DNA of 64,000 nucleotides, taken from NCBI RefSeq assembly GCF_000241055.1, contig NZ_CM001398.1, forward strand, positions 1,351,163 to 1,415,162. Reading direction: 5' to 3'. The notes below the pieces were generated by a model. That model had not been told where the DNA came from. It worked only from the letters and a program-made list of their open reading frames with translations, and searched no databases. Shown here in pieces: positions 16,767 through 25,132 of this stretch (position 1 is the stretch's first letter; each line of letters starts with the position of its first letter). The position numbers were made by a program, and so were the translations under genes. Source of the stretch: Oenococcus kitaharae DSM 17330 (GTDB lineage Bacteria; Bacillota; Bacilli; Lactobacillales; Lactobacillaceae).

Positions 16767-19304
16767 ATGACAGAGTTTAAACATTTTTTTGAAACATTCC
16801 AGCCGGATCACTATGATATCTTTTTGGATATCAATCGCGGCACGAAAAAGATCAACGGCCAGGTAACCGTCACTGGTGAAGCTAAGACTGATTCCGTTTC
16901 GCTTCATGGCAAGGATTTAGCGGTAGCTTCAGTCAAAAGCGAGGGGAGAGAGCTGCCTTTTACGCTGGATAAAGACACTGATGCGATTGCTATTTCGCTG
17001 CCAAAAGCAGGTAAGACTAGCCTGACAGTTGATTATTCAGCAAATTTGACAGATACAATGATGGGTATTTATCCATCATATTATGAGTTGGATGGTGAAA
17101 AAAAGCAGATTATCGGCACGCAGTTCGAGACGAATTTTGCTCGTCAGGCATTCCCATGTGTCGATGAGCCGGAAGCCAAGGCGACTTTCAGCCTTGCGAT
17201 TAAGTTCGATGAGCAGCCCGGCGAGACGATTTTGGCCAATATGCCTGAAAAACGTTTTGAAAATGGTATCCATTATTTTGATCAGACAGTCCGTATGTCG
17301 ACTTATCTAATCGCTTTTGCCTTCGGAGATCTGCAGAGCAAGACAACGAGGACTAAAAGCGGCGTGAAAATCGGCGTTTATGGGACTAAAGCACACAAAT
17401 CCGATGAATTGGATTTTGCTTTGGATATTGCTAAACGCTCGATTGAATTTTACGAAGACTTTTACCAGACACCGTATCCATTGCCACAATCGAATCAGTT
17501 GGCTTTGCCTGACTTTTCTGCCGGTGCGATGGAGAACTGGGGACTTGTTACGTATCGTGAAGCCTACCTGCTATTGGACCCGAAAAATACCTCGCTTGAA
17601 GTCAAACAGCTGGTTGCCACGGTTGTCGCTCATGAATTGGCTCACCAGTGGTTTGGCGATCTTGTCACAATGAAGTGGTGGGATGATCTCTGGCTGAACG
17701 AAAGTTTTGCCAACATGATGGAATATGTGGCCGTTGATGCCTTAGAACCTGATTGGCATATTTGGGAAACCTTCCAGATATCTGATTTGCCAGCCGCACT
17801 GCAGCGGGATGCGACTGATGGTGATCAATCCGTGCATGTCCAAGTTGAGCATCCGGCTGAGATAGACGCCTTGTTCGATGGCGCCATTGTCTATGCCAAA
17901 GGTGCCCGTATGCTTGTGATGGCGCGTGCTTTGATTGGAGATAAAGCCTTAAGAAAAGGTTTGAAAAATTATTTTGCTGCACATCATTATGGCAATGCGA
18001 CCGGCGCTGATCTTTGGGCAGCTCTTGGCGATGCATCTGGTATTGATGTTAGTGCTGTCATGAATTCTTGGTTGGAACAGCCTGGTTACCCAGTTGTTAC
18101 AGCAAGCGTTGTTGATGGCAAACTCACTTTGTCTCAGCAGCAGTTTTTCATTGGCGAACACAAAGAAGCTGGCCGTCAATGGCAGATTCCTTTGAATAGC
18201 AATTATGATGCTGTGCCAGCGCTGATGACTGAAAAGACGCTTGAAATTGGTGATTACACTGCTTTGCGTGCTGAATCAGGCAAGCCTTTCCGTTTGAATG
18301 TCGGCAACAATTCTCATTTCATTGTCAAATACGATCAGACTTTGCTGGACGACATTTTGTCCGATACACAATCCTTAGACGCCATTGCACAATTGCAGAT
18401 TTTACAGGATTTGCGTCTGTTGGCCGATGGTCGTCAAGCTTCTTACGCTGACCTTGTCCCGCTTTTGACTCATTTTTCTGACAGTCATGCCATGCTGGTC
18501 AATGCAGCTTTGTACCGGCTGGCTAATAATTTAAAGAAATTTGTCTCAGCTGGTTCAGATGAAGAAAAAGATTTGCAGGCCTTTTTCAATCAGCTTGGGA
18601 GTGAGCAGGTAACACGTTTGGGCTGGATGCCAAAACCCGGTGAATCCAATGATGACCAGTTGACCCGGCCATATGTACTGAGTGCCGTTTTGTATGCGAA
18701 AAATCCGGCAGCAATTGCCTCGGCTCATGATCTGTTTGCTAAGAATGCTGATAATTTGATTGCTTTGCCAGCTGATATTCGTCTCTTCGTCCTGAGAAAT
18801 GAGATGAAGAATTTTGCCAGCGAAAGTTTGTTCAACGACTTCTTCGCTGCTTATCGTAATACCTCTGACGGCAGCTACAAATCAGATTTGCGAGCCGCAC
18901 TGACGAGTGTCTCTGATCCAGCCTTAATTGCAGCTTTAATTGGCAAATTTGAAGATGCCGATACAATCAAGCCACAGGATCTTCGCGGATGGTATCGCGG
19001 TGCTTTGGATAACGATGATGCTCAGCAGGCTGCCTGGGACTGGTTCAGGAATGATTGGGACTGGCTGGAGAAAACAGTTGGCGGCGATATGGAGTTTACG
19101 ACTTATATTACGGTCACTGCCATGGTCTTCAAGACGGCCGATCGTTTGGCTGAGTTCAAAGCCTTTCTGGAGCCGAAAATCAACACACCAGGCCTTACAC
19201 GTGAGATTGTCATGGATACAAAGGTGATCGCTAGTCGTGTTGACTTAATTGAAGCAGAAAAAGATGCTGTTCACGCGGCTGTAGCTAAAGCAATTAAGGA
19301 TTGA
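16767..19304 (+). CDS. pepN: Aminopeptidase N (M1 family)
   Basis: An 845-residue zinc aminopeptidase, the main broad-specificity aminopeptidase of lactic acid bacteria. The substrate motif GAMENWG begins at residue 253. The zinc motif HELAH is at 289-293, with the third ligand glutamate in the following LNESFA. A long C-terminal helical domain follows. No signal peptide, so cytosolic. AAGGTGAG precedes the ATG. It is a single-gene unit closed by its own terminator. Confidence 0.95.
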   Translation: MTEFKHFFETFQPDHYDIFLDINRGTKKINGQVTVTGEAKTDSVSLHGKDLAVASVKSEGRELPFTLDKDTDAIAISLPKAGKTSLTVDYSANLTDTMMGIYPSYYELDGEKKQIIGTQFETNFARQAFPCVDEPEAKATFSLAIKFDEQPGETILANMPEKRFENGIHYFDQTVRMSTYLIAFAFGDLQSKTTRTKSGVKIGVYGTKAHKSDELDFALDIAKRSIEFYEDFYQTPYPLPQSNQLALPDFSAGAMENWGLVTYREAYLLLDPKNTSLEVKQLVATVVAHELAHQWFGDLVTMKWWDDLWLNESFANMMEYVAVDALEPDWHIWETFQISDLPAALQRDATDGDQSVHVQVEHPAEIDALFDGAIVYAKGARMLVMARALIGDKALRKGLKNYFAAHHYGNATGADLWAALGDASGIDVSAVMNSWLEQPGYPVVTASVVDGKLTLSQQQFFIGEHKEAGRQWQIPLNSNYDAVPALMTEKTLEIGDYTALRAESGKPFRLNVGNNSHFIVKYDQTLLDDILSDTQSLDAIAQLQILQDLRLLADGRQASYADLVPLLTHFSDSHAMLVNAALYRLANNLKKFVSAGSDEEKDLQAFFNQLGSEQVTRLGWMPKPGESNDDQLTRPYVLSAVLYAKNPAAIASAHDLFAKNADNLIALPADIRLFVLRNEMKNFASESLFNDFFAAYRNTSDGSYKSDLRAALTSVSDPALIAALIGKFEDADTIKPQDLRGWYRGALDNDDAQQAAWDWFRNDWDWLEKTVGGDMEFTTYITVTAMVFKTADRLAEFKAFLEPKINTPGLTREIVMDTKVIASRVDLIEAEKDAVHAAVAKAIKD

Positions 19305-19319
19305 TTTAAAGTTTTTCTG

Positions 19320-19341
19320 AAAACGCCTCAGGGCGTTTTTT
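19320..19341 (+). terminator. Terminator after pepN
   Basis: Stem AAAACGCC / GGCGTTTT with a TCAG loop and a following T-run, 15 bases after the pepN stop. The AT-rich 200 bases that follow (to 19550) hold no gene I can support. Confidence 0.9.
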
Positions 19342-19550
19342 ATTTAGTTGATTAATAGGAATTGCAAGCCAAGCAGTGCGACGTTTGGTCACTTTAATAT
19401 AACTTTGAATAATATATATTATGTAAACTAAAATATATTTATCTGTATCTAGGACATAAAACGCCAGTAACTTGTATATATCAATCAAACAAAATCATTC
19501 ATCAAAGTCCCCTGTAATACTCCGACAAAATTTTGCAAGTGTTAAGACAG

Positions 19551-19724
19551 TTAATTATTGCGTTTATCTAAAAACTTATATGTACAATATCCAACAATCA
19601 TAATAAATACTAGATAACTGAATTCAAGCACATGGTTCGGCAATGATGCCTTGTTATTGTCTAGAAAAAACATGATAACTGCACTGACGGTTGCTGCAGC
19701 GATGTATTTGATCTTATTTGTCAT
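19551..19724 (-). CDS. Small two-helix membrane protein, unknown
   Basis: A 57-residue protein with two predicted membrane segments (about residues 6-22 and 33-50) and a basic C-terminus (KFLDKRNN). The ATG at 19724 is preferred because AAAGGA sits about 11 bases upstream; a longer in-frame version from 19787 would overlap the YdcF-like gene. I do not recognise the family. It is the last gene of a reverse-strand group with the YdcF-like and DUF2075 genes. Confidence 0.5.
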   Translation of the reverse strand: MTNKIKYIAAATVSAVIMFFLDNNKASLPNHVLEFSYLVFIMIVGYCTYKFLDKRNN

Positions 19725-19770
19725 TCTGTTTATAATCCTTTTCCAATAAAATTCACGTAAAAAATTAGTT

Positions 19771-20409
19771 TCATGGCGCAATTTCAAGAGGCGAGATGTC
19801 TCCCCTTTGACCGTAGTATAGGATTCTCAAATATTCACCCCATACTCTGGAACGGCCAACACTGCTAGCCATCCATTGTTCTCGACTTACTGGTTGACCT
19901 GAGTATTCTGCATCAAATGTATAAGGGACATATTTGATGGTTGAAGGCAGGTATTTAGTGAGTGTTCTTAGCTGCCTGCCGGCTGCATGGCTTTTGCAAA
20001 CAAACATCAAACTATTTATTTGAGAAAAGTCAAAAACATTCAGTGCAAATTTAACGTTTTCCAGCGAATTGGTGGATAATTTTTCAGCAAATATTTGGCC
20101 GCTGGGAACGCCATGCGCCAACAAATAATCAATAATGACATCTGCTTCAGTTTTGTTGCCAAACTGCCATTCAGGGTGTTTGACGCCTGTTAAACTGTTG
20201 CCGCCAGTGACGATAATCTTTTTCACACCTGTTTGCTTATAAGCCTCTAACGCTTTTTCCCAATGACCAGGATGCGTGCCGCTAAATACAAAAAGCGCAT
20301 CACATTTTTTAATTTCTTTTTTTGGACCGAATACGACATTGGTTAAAAAATCTATCTCAGCCTCTGTCAGGTCCGGTACCTCAGGACTTTTAGGAATAAT
20401 TGGATGCAT
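19771..20409 (-). CDS. YdcF/SanA-like DUF218 protein
   Basis: A 212-residue protein of the DUF218 (YdcF/ElyC/SanA) family. Visible features are a CDALFVFSG strand, the IIVTGGNS loop, an E-A-D-V-I segment after the Asn/Lys loop, and a late FVCKSHAAGRQLRT stretch, all typical of this Rossmann-like fold. E. coli relatives act in envelope integrity or bind SAM, but the molecular function is unsettled. No membrane segment is present, so this is the cytosolic type. It lies 41 bases downstream of the DUF2075 gene. Confidence 0.8.
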   Translation of the reverse strand: MHPIIPKSPEVPDLTEAEIDFLTNVVFGPKKEIKKCDALFVFSGTHPGHWEKALEAYKQTGVKKIIVTGGNSLTGVKHPEWQFGNKTEADVIIDYLLAHGVPSGQIFAEKLSTNSLENVKFALNVFDFSQINSLMFVCKSHAAGRQLRTLTKYLPSTIKYVPYTFDAEYSGQPVSREQWMASSVGRSRVWGEYLRILYYGQRGDISPLEIAP

Positions 20410-20450
20410 GGCTTTTTCCTCTCTTTTTTAACGACTAAATTGCAACGGCC

Positions 20451-21620
20451 TTAGTTTTTGTTCTCATACAGATCCACGAGACGTTTGCGTAAAGCATCAT
20501 CATAAGCCGTCAGATACAAACCGTATTTGCCACGCTTAATCAGCACATTCAGGACATTAGCAATAAAATCTTTGTATTCTTCCCTCGTGAATTGAATGTC
20601 TTGGCGCTTTTTGAAAATTTCTTTGTGTGAATATTTTTCCGGGATAATCGTCATACTGTCTGTCTTTTCGTCATAGCCGAAAGATGGCCCGATAATCATA
20701 CCGACATAATTCAAATCAAATCCTTGGAGCGTGTAAATCGTCCCGACTTGTGCAATGGAAGAGGTCCTCTTAGCCCAGTGTGTCCGCTGCGGATCCCATT
20801 CATCCCAAGGCAGAGAAAAAGTATCCATTTCAACATTGTGGCGGCCATCAATACGAGGAAAACCCGAAGTTGCCACCACCCTGCTTAAGCCGGCTTCTTG
20901 GTTTTTCTTTTTGATTTGTTCATACAAAGCACCAGCAGTCGAAAACACTTTGAAGTCAAAATTACTGTTTGTCGGAAAGGGTTTTAAGGGCTTTTCGGCA
21001 GTTAAATCATCCATCCAGCGGACTTGGTCATCGCTAGCAACCATGCGGTACTGGAAATCCATATTAAACAGCTGATAAGGATGATCGCCAATCGTTTGCC
21101 TTAATAATTTTTTAGACCAATACATTTTTGACTGGAAGACTTGCGCAAAATCATAAACAACCACGACAATTTTGGCTAAATTCATCAAGTCTGTCAGCTG
21201 ATTTTGGCCCCGATAATGCGCATAAGGTTCCGATTTGGAATAAAGCAAATGTGCCTCATCAACGAAAATAACATCATATTTCCAATGATTTTTTTCGGCA
21301 TGATTAATCAGCGGCGTCGGGCGTAAAATATCTTTTTCAGCCATGCCAGGTATATCATCTGCTAAATCTTGATAAGCCTTGAAGAGTTCAGGATGATTAA
21401 CTACCAAAGCCGTTTTATAACGTTTATCGGTCATATATTTTGTGACCAGGCGCATCAAAACCACTGACTTGCCAGTGCCGGCAGCCCCTTCGATAATGGC
21501 GACGGCATGCTGTTTGCCATTGAGATATTTGCCAATGAAAGTGTTCATGTCGGAGATAGTCTTGTTTTGGCTATCCGATAAATGGTCAATCATAAATTGG
21601 TCTTTTAGAATTTTATTCAA
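20451..21620 (-). CDS. DUF2075 P-loop ATPase/helicase-like protein
   Basis: A 389-residue protein with Walker A EGAAGTGKS near residues 44-52, Walker B VIFVDEAHLL around 116-125, and later helicase-like blocks (VGTIYTLQGFDLNYVG). This matches DUF2075, a superfamily 1-type ATPase domain found alone or fused to nuclease or Schlafen modules. No nuclease domain is attached here. Its role is unknown; relatives are scattered in accessory regions. The gene starts 24 bases after the MerR gene and may be co-transcribed with it. Confidence 0.8.
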   Translation of the reverse strand: MNKILKDQFMIDHLSDSQNKTISDMNTFIGKYLNGKQHAVAIIEGAAGTGKSVVLMRLVTKYMTDKRYKTALVVNHPELFKAYQDLADDIPGMAEKDILRPTPLINHAEKNHWKYDVIFVDEAHLLYSKSEPYAHYRGQNQLTDLMNLAKIVVVVYDFAQVFQSKMYWSKKLLRQTIGDHPYQLFNMDFQYRMVASDDQVRWMDDLTAEKPLKPFPTNSNFDFKVFSTAGALYEQIKKKNQEAGLSRVVATSGFPRIDGRHNVEMDTFSLPWDEWDPQRTHWAKRTSSIAQVGTIYTLQGFDLNYVGMIIGPSFGYDEKTDSMTIIPEKYSHKEIFKKRQDIQFTREEYKDFIANVLNVLIKRGKYGLYLTAYDDALRKRLVDLYENKN

Positions 21621-21644
21621 TGCGATTTCGCTCCTTATAGTCGA

Positions 21645-22007
21645 TTATTGCGCCATTAGCAAATCTTTTAGTTGATTTGAAACGCGAGTTAGTCTTTCTT
21701 TTCTTTGTTCGATTCTTTTGAGTTCTTGTTCAGCCCTTTTGATTTCCGTTTCGACTAAGGCTAAGTTTTGCTGCCATTGTTCGCTAGTTGAACAATTAAT
21801 ATCATGCTGCTGCTTGATTTTTTTAATTAATTCGATTGAAAATCCAAGCTGCTTTAGTTGAATGATTTCATTGTATGCTATGATCTCTTGCCTCGTAAAA
21901 ACGTATTTACCAGCAGATTTACTTGGCGATAGCAGATCCTCTTCAATATAAAAACGAACCGTATCACGTGTTGCGTCCACGGCAGTCATGAATTCTCTTA
22001 ATTGCAT
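21645..22007 (-). CDS. MerR-family transcriptional regulator
   Basis: A 120-residue regulator. The N-terminal winged-helix (MQLREFMTAVDATRDTVRFYIEEDLL) is a MerR domain. A C-terminal coiled coil rich in E, K, R and Q (about 80-115) serves dimerisation. There is no cysteine cluster for metal sensing beyond a single Cys in DINCST, so the inducer is unknown. GAGGG upstream favours the ATG at 22007 over an in-frame start at 22049. It is divergent from a small membrane protein, with an 18-base palindrome between them. Confidence 0.85.
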   Translation of the reverse strand: MQLREFMTAVDATRDTVRFYIEEDLLSPSKSAGKYVFTRQEIIAYNEIIQLKQLGFSIELIKKIKQQHDINCSTSEQWQQNLALVETEIKRAEQELKRIEQRKERLTRVSNQLKDLLMAQ

Positions 22008-22023
22008 GATGATTCCCTCTTGC

Positions 22024-22041
22024 CAAGGGGTCAACCCCTTG
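22024..22041. promoter_or_regulatory. 18-base perfect palindrome between the MerR gene and the divergent membrane gene
   Basis: CAAGGGGTCAACCCCTTG has 8-base arms around CA. MerR-family operators are dyads of this size between divergent promoters, so this is the likely regulator site. TTGCCA at 22020 and TTCAAT at 22045 would give a forward promoter with the long 19-base spacer typical of MerR targets; this promoter reading is tentative. Confidence 0.65.
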
Positions 22042-22077
22042 TGTTTCAATTATTTTATCAAAAAAGGAGCATCACTC

Positions 22078-22371
22078 TTGGCAATTATAACTGAGGTTCT
22101 TATTTATTTGTACGCGGCACTTATGATAATCGCGACTTTCTCGGCTCGATCGAAAATGCCGATCTGGCTTTTTGGCGCAAATCTGATATCTGGGATTTTA
22201 CTGGCCTGCTTTCAATTGAATCCTATTTTTCTGAGAATCGGACTGCTGGCACTCATTACTGTCGCAATATTAAACGGCTCGCTCATGAATAAAAAAATTC
22301 ACCTCAGCCACTTGCTTTTGCGACTGCTGATATCTTTACTTTTATATTTACTTTTTACGACTTTTCATTAA
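22078..22371 (+). CDS. Small four-helix membrane protein divergent from the MerR regulator
   Basis: A 97-residue hydrophobic protein with about four membrane segments and a MNKK turn. The start is TTG at 22078: AAAAAGGAG at 22061-22069 lies at ideal spacing, whereas an in-frame ATG at 21988 would place the N-terminus inside the MerR gene and its operator. Family not recognised. Position across a MerR-type operator suggests it is the regulator's target, perhaps in stress or efflux, but that is inference. Confidence 0.65.
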   Translation: MAIITEVLIYLYAALMIIATFSARSKMPIWLFGANLISGILLACFQLNPIFLRIGLLALITVAILNGSLMNKKIHLSHLLLRLLISLLLYLLFTTFH

Positions 22372-22478
22372 CGCTGTTCTATAACGCTATTATTTTGACA
22401 AACAACACTTCTTCCTACTAGAACAAGCCTCAGTATTTACTTTTAGTTAATTGTTTCGATCAAAGAAGGTGTTCAAAT

Positions 22479-23876
22479 ACGACTAGCAGAAATCATCGAT
22501 CAGTTTCGATTTCTCAAAAACCGTTTTCCGGAATTTTCATCACTGCTCTTCTATTAGGAGCGGCCCTAAATCCAATCAACGATACACTAATTTCCACGGC
22601 GCTTGTGCCAATTGCTCATAGTTTCCATATTGCAGTTGCTCAAACGGTTTTACTTGTCTCCGCGCCCTACTTAGCTTGTGCTGTCGCCCAACCGACTGCC
22701 GGCAAACTGTCTGAACAGATTGGCCCGCGCAAAACATTTCTTTCAGGCGTGATCATGGTTCTCCTAGGCGGTATTTTAGGTGGACTCAGTCAAAATTTGA
22801 TTTCTCTAATTGTTTCTCGAGTCATTATCGGGATTGGAACATCAGCCGGTTATCCGTCGGCCATGTTCATGGTACGAGCTCGCGCTAAAAAAGCCGGGAT
22901 GATCAATGCGCCAGGTGGTGTACTAGCAGCCTTGGCTGTTGTGGGCCTGACCTTTATTGCAGTAGGCCCGCCAATTGGTGGTGTACTTGTAGCCAACCTG
23001 GGTTGGCGCATGATTTTCTTCATTAATGTACCCTTTGCCTTGCTGACGATTTTGTTCATCTTTATTGGCGTGGAGGCCGACGAACCTCTGGTGCATCAGA
23101 GCATTAAAAGTTTATTGATGCGTATCGATATTATCGGTATTTTGGGATTTGCTGTGATGATTTCAGCTTTGCTGCTGTTTTTAATCTCAATCCCTTCACC
23201 TGAATGGATAAGTTTCATCGTTTTCTTGATTGCGGGTTTTCTGTTCGTCATCTGGGAATTACGTATACAGACACCATTTTTCGACATCAAGGAACTGCTT
23301 TCCAATACACAATTAATGCTGACATATTTAAGAACCATGATCGCCATGCTCGGCGCCTATATTATTTTGTACAGCTTGCCTCAGTGGCTCGAAGATGCGC
23401 ATGCTTATCCTGCCGATACGGCTGGCTTGATGATCGTGCCAATGGGAATTGTGTCAGCGATCGTTTCCACTTTGATTTCTAGAAAAGGCTTTGTTCTGGG
23501 GTCTTTTATTGCAACTGGTACATCTACTGTGGCTGGTGGTATTCTGCTGACTTTGTTAGGCGGAAACAATACACTTTACTTGTCTCTGATAGTGACTGCT
23601 GTGTTCGGAATTACTTTAGGAGCTGCTATGGGCGGCGGTCAGTTGGCATTGTTCAAACAAGCGAATCCACAACGAGTCGGCACTGCTTCAGGCTTATTAA
23701 GAACATTCACTTATTTAGGCTCAATCAGCGCTTCTTCGGTCACCGGGATTGCTTTTCATCAGTCAGTCAGTGATCCTGGACTCCATGCAATCGGCCTGGT
23801 TGTCGCGATTTTAGGCGTCGTCATTTTGTTGATTACTTTAGCGAATCATTTGAGCCATGAGAGAGTGAAATCTTAA
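22479..23876 (+). CDS. MFS drug-exporter-type permease (DHA2/EmrB-QacA-like) with no canonical start codon
   Basis: A major facilitator protein with motif A near GKLSEQIGPRK, the drug-antiporter motif GPPIGGVLV and the GWRMIFFINVPFA segment typical of the DHA2 group. The first canonical start in frame is GTG 22605, but the same frame runs open from 22422 and encodes a fitting first helix (FSGIFITALLLGAALNP) before it. No ATG, GTG or TTG occurs there. The best-placed codon is ACG at 22479, 7 bases after GAAGGTG; ATT at 22509 is another option. From ACG the protein would be 465 residues, a normal length. It may be a decayed start or a weak non-standard one. Confidence 0.65.
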   Translation, partial: TTSRNHRSVSISQKPFSGIFITALLLGAALNPINDTLISTALVPIAHSFHIAVAQTVLLVSAPYLACAVAQPTAGKLSEQIGPRKTFLSGVIMVLLGGILGGLSQNLISLIVSRVIIGIGTSAGYPSAMFMVRARAKKAGMINAPGGVLAALAVVGLTFIAVGPPIGGVLVANLGWRMIFFINVPFALLTILFIFIGVEADEPLVHQSIKSLLMRIDIIGILGFAVMISALLLFLISIPSPEWISFIVFLIAGFLFVIWELRIQTPFFDIKELLSNTQLMLTYLRTMIAMLGAYIILYSLPQWLEDAHAYPADTAGLMIVPMGIVSAIVSTLISRKGFVLGSFIATGTSTVAGGILLTLLGGNNTLYLSLIVTAVFGITLGAAMGGGQLALFKQANPQRVGTASGLLRTFTYLGSISASSVTGIAFHQSVSDPGLHAIGLVVAILGVVILLITLANHLSHERVKS

Positions 23877-23893
23877 TTTGAAACAACGATCTT

Positions 23894-23929
23894 AAAAAAT
23901 AAAGCAACCCAGTAGTTGCTTTATTTTTT
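23894..23929. terminator. Bidirectional terminator between the MFS and esterase genes
   Basis: A 15-base stem (AAAAAATAAAGCAAC / GTTGCTTTATTTTTT) with a 6-base loop serves both converging genes. Its right end reaches into the stop codon of the esterase. Confidence 0.9.
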
Positions 23930-24731
23930 ATGCTTTTAAAGTTTCTCTAATGGCAGTTATTGTCCTCTTCCAAACGCTCGCATATGGATTGATGAGATCA
24001 AAATGGTTGGCATCCGGATCTAAAATGAGTTGGATATTGTCGTGAAGTTTTTCGGCTTTTTCAGCATATTGTATCGTCATACTGCTTGGTACGTAATCAT
24101 CTTTTAGGCCCTGTACGAGAATTTGCGGAATCTGCATTGGTAGCAGATCAAAAGGAGAAGCCAATTGATAGTCAACTTTTTTATTGACTGGTGTTCCTGC
24201 CATCAGGTCTGTGACGGGACTATGTTTGCCTAAAATTGTATCGCGTTGCCAGGCATCCTCTAAATTAGAAACAGCGGCCAGGCTGACAACAAGTCTAGGC
24301 TTGACCGATAAACGATGAATATTATCAGATTGGTCTAGTGCTTGATTCCGGTATTGCAAGCCAGCCCATAGTGCTAAATGGCCGCCTGCTGAATGGCCAA
24401 GAATGATGACACGATGCTTATCAATCGGCCAGCTATACGCCAGTTCCGTCAAAAAATCGATGGCATCAATGACGTCGTTAAAAGTGTCTGGCCATCCTGC
24501 GCCCGTTTCACCAATTCGTCGGTATTCGATATTCCAAACTGCATAGCCGCGTTGATTCAGATCATTTGCCAGTGCCTGAAGTTGTGTGAGGTCAGCAAAA
24601 GATTGCCAAAAACCGCCATGAATCATAACAATTATTGTGTATTTATCATGCTTTTCTTCCGGCAGACTCAGTAGACCGAATTGTGACGGGGCTTTGCCGT
24701 AATAAATTTTTTTACCAGTAAACATTAACAC
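23928..24731 (-). CDS. Alpha/beta hydrolase, esterase/acylpeptidase-like
   Basis: A 267-residue cytosolic hydrolase. It has the oxyanion motif HGGFW, nucleophile elbow GHSAGG, acid in GLKDDYVP and histidine in DANHFDL, the order of the BD-FAE/kynurenine-formamidase-like esterase group. Substrate cannot be assigned; no kynurenine pathway genes are nearby. The start is either GTG at 24731 or ATG at 24725; neither has a strong ribosome-binding site. It follows a small membrane protein gene by 5 bases, so the two are probably co-transcribed. Confidence 0.8.
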   Translation of the reverse strand: MLMFTGKKIYYGKAPSQFGLLSLPEEKHDKYTIIVMIHGGFWQSFADLTQLQALANDLNQRGYAVWNIEYRRIGETGAGWPDTFNDVIDAIDFLTELAYSWPIDKHRVIILGHSAGGHLALWAGLQYRNQALDQSDNIHRLSVKPRLVVSLAAVSNLEDAWQRDTILGKHSPVTDLMAGTPVNKKVDYQLASPFDLLPMQIPQILVQGLKDDYVPSSMTIQYAEKAEKLHDNIQLILDPDANHFDLINPYASVWKRTITAIRETLKA

Positions 24732-24736
24732 CAGCG

Positions 24737-25018
24737 TTATAACGATTTCTTTGGTTCTACTGCAGCAGGCTGATGAATGATTTTATTAATGATAAAAACA
24801 GCCAATAGCCAAATGACGACAAAACATGCATAGATGATCAAAGACCGCCAAGTCAGTGCGAAACTGATCTCTTTTGTCGCTTGACTGCTGGCTTTTAAAC
24901 CCATGAAGTTTGTCATCGTAGCCCCTTTCGTAATCTGAAAGAGCGTCACAATATAATCGGCAATAAAAGCCACCAGGTATACGGTGGTTGCTATGCCTAT
25001 TTTTCCAATGGTTTGCAT
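24737..25018 (-). CDS. Small two-helix membrane protein, unknown
   Basis: A 93-residue protein with two membrane segments (about 5-25 and 55-80) and a basic tail with KKSL. The ATG at 25018 is chosen because AGAAGGGAG lies 6 bases upstream; an in-frame start at 25048 adds ten residues without such a signal. Family not recognised. Tight linkage to the esterase suggests a shared transcript. Confidence 0.6.
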   Translation of the reverse strand: MQTIGKIGIATTVYLVAFIADYIVTLFQITKGATMTNFMGLKASSQATKEISFALTWRSLIIYACFVVIWLLAVFIINKIIHQPAAVEPKKSL

Positions 25019-25132
25019 TAAAAAACTCCCTTCTGTTTTCCAAAGCAAAATTAAAATTTTATGCTGCTGTTGTCAAATCGAGGATTTCTCCTTGTAAACA
25101 ATCTTAAGCTTATAAACTGATTTTCGGACCTA

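Noticed and set aside
19306-19488. 60-codon reverse frame after pepN
   Set aside because: It overlaps the pepN terminator, is AT-rich and has no ribosome-binding site.
22026-22041. TTGACC inside the MerR palindrome as a reverse-strand -35 box
   Set aside because: A -10 at the correct distance would fall on the MerR start codon, so it is better explained as part of the operator dyad.
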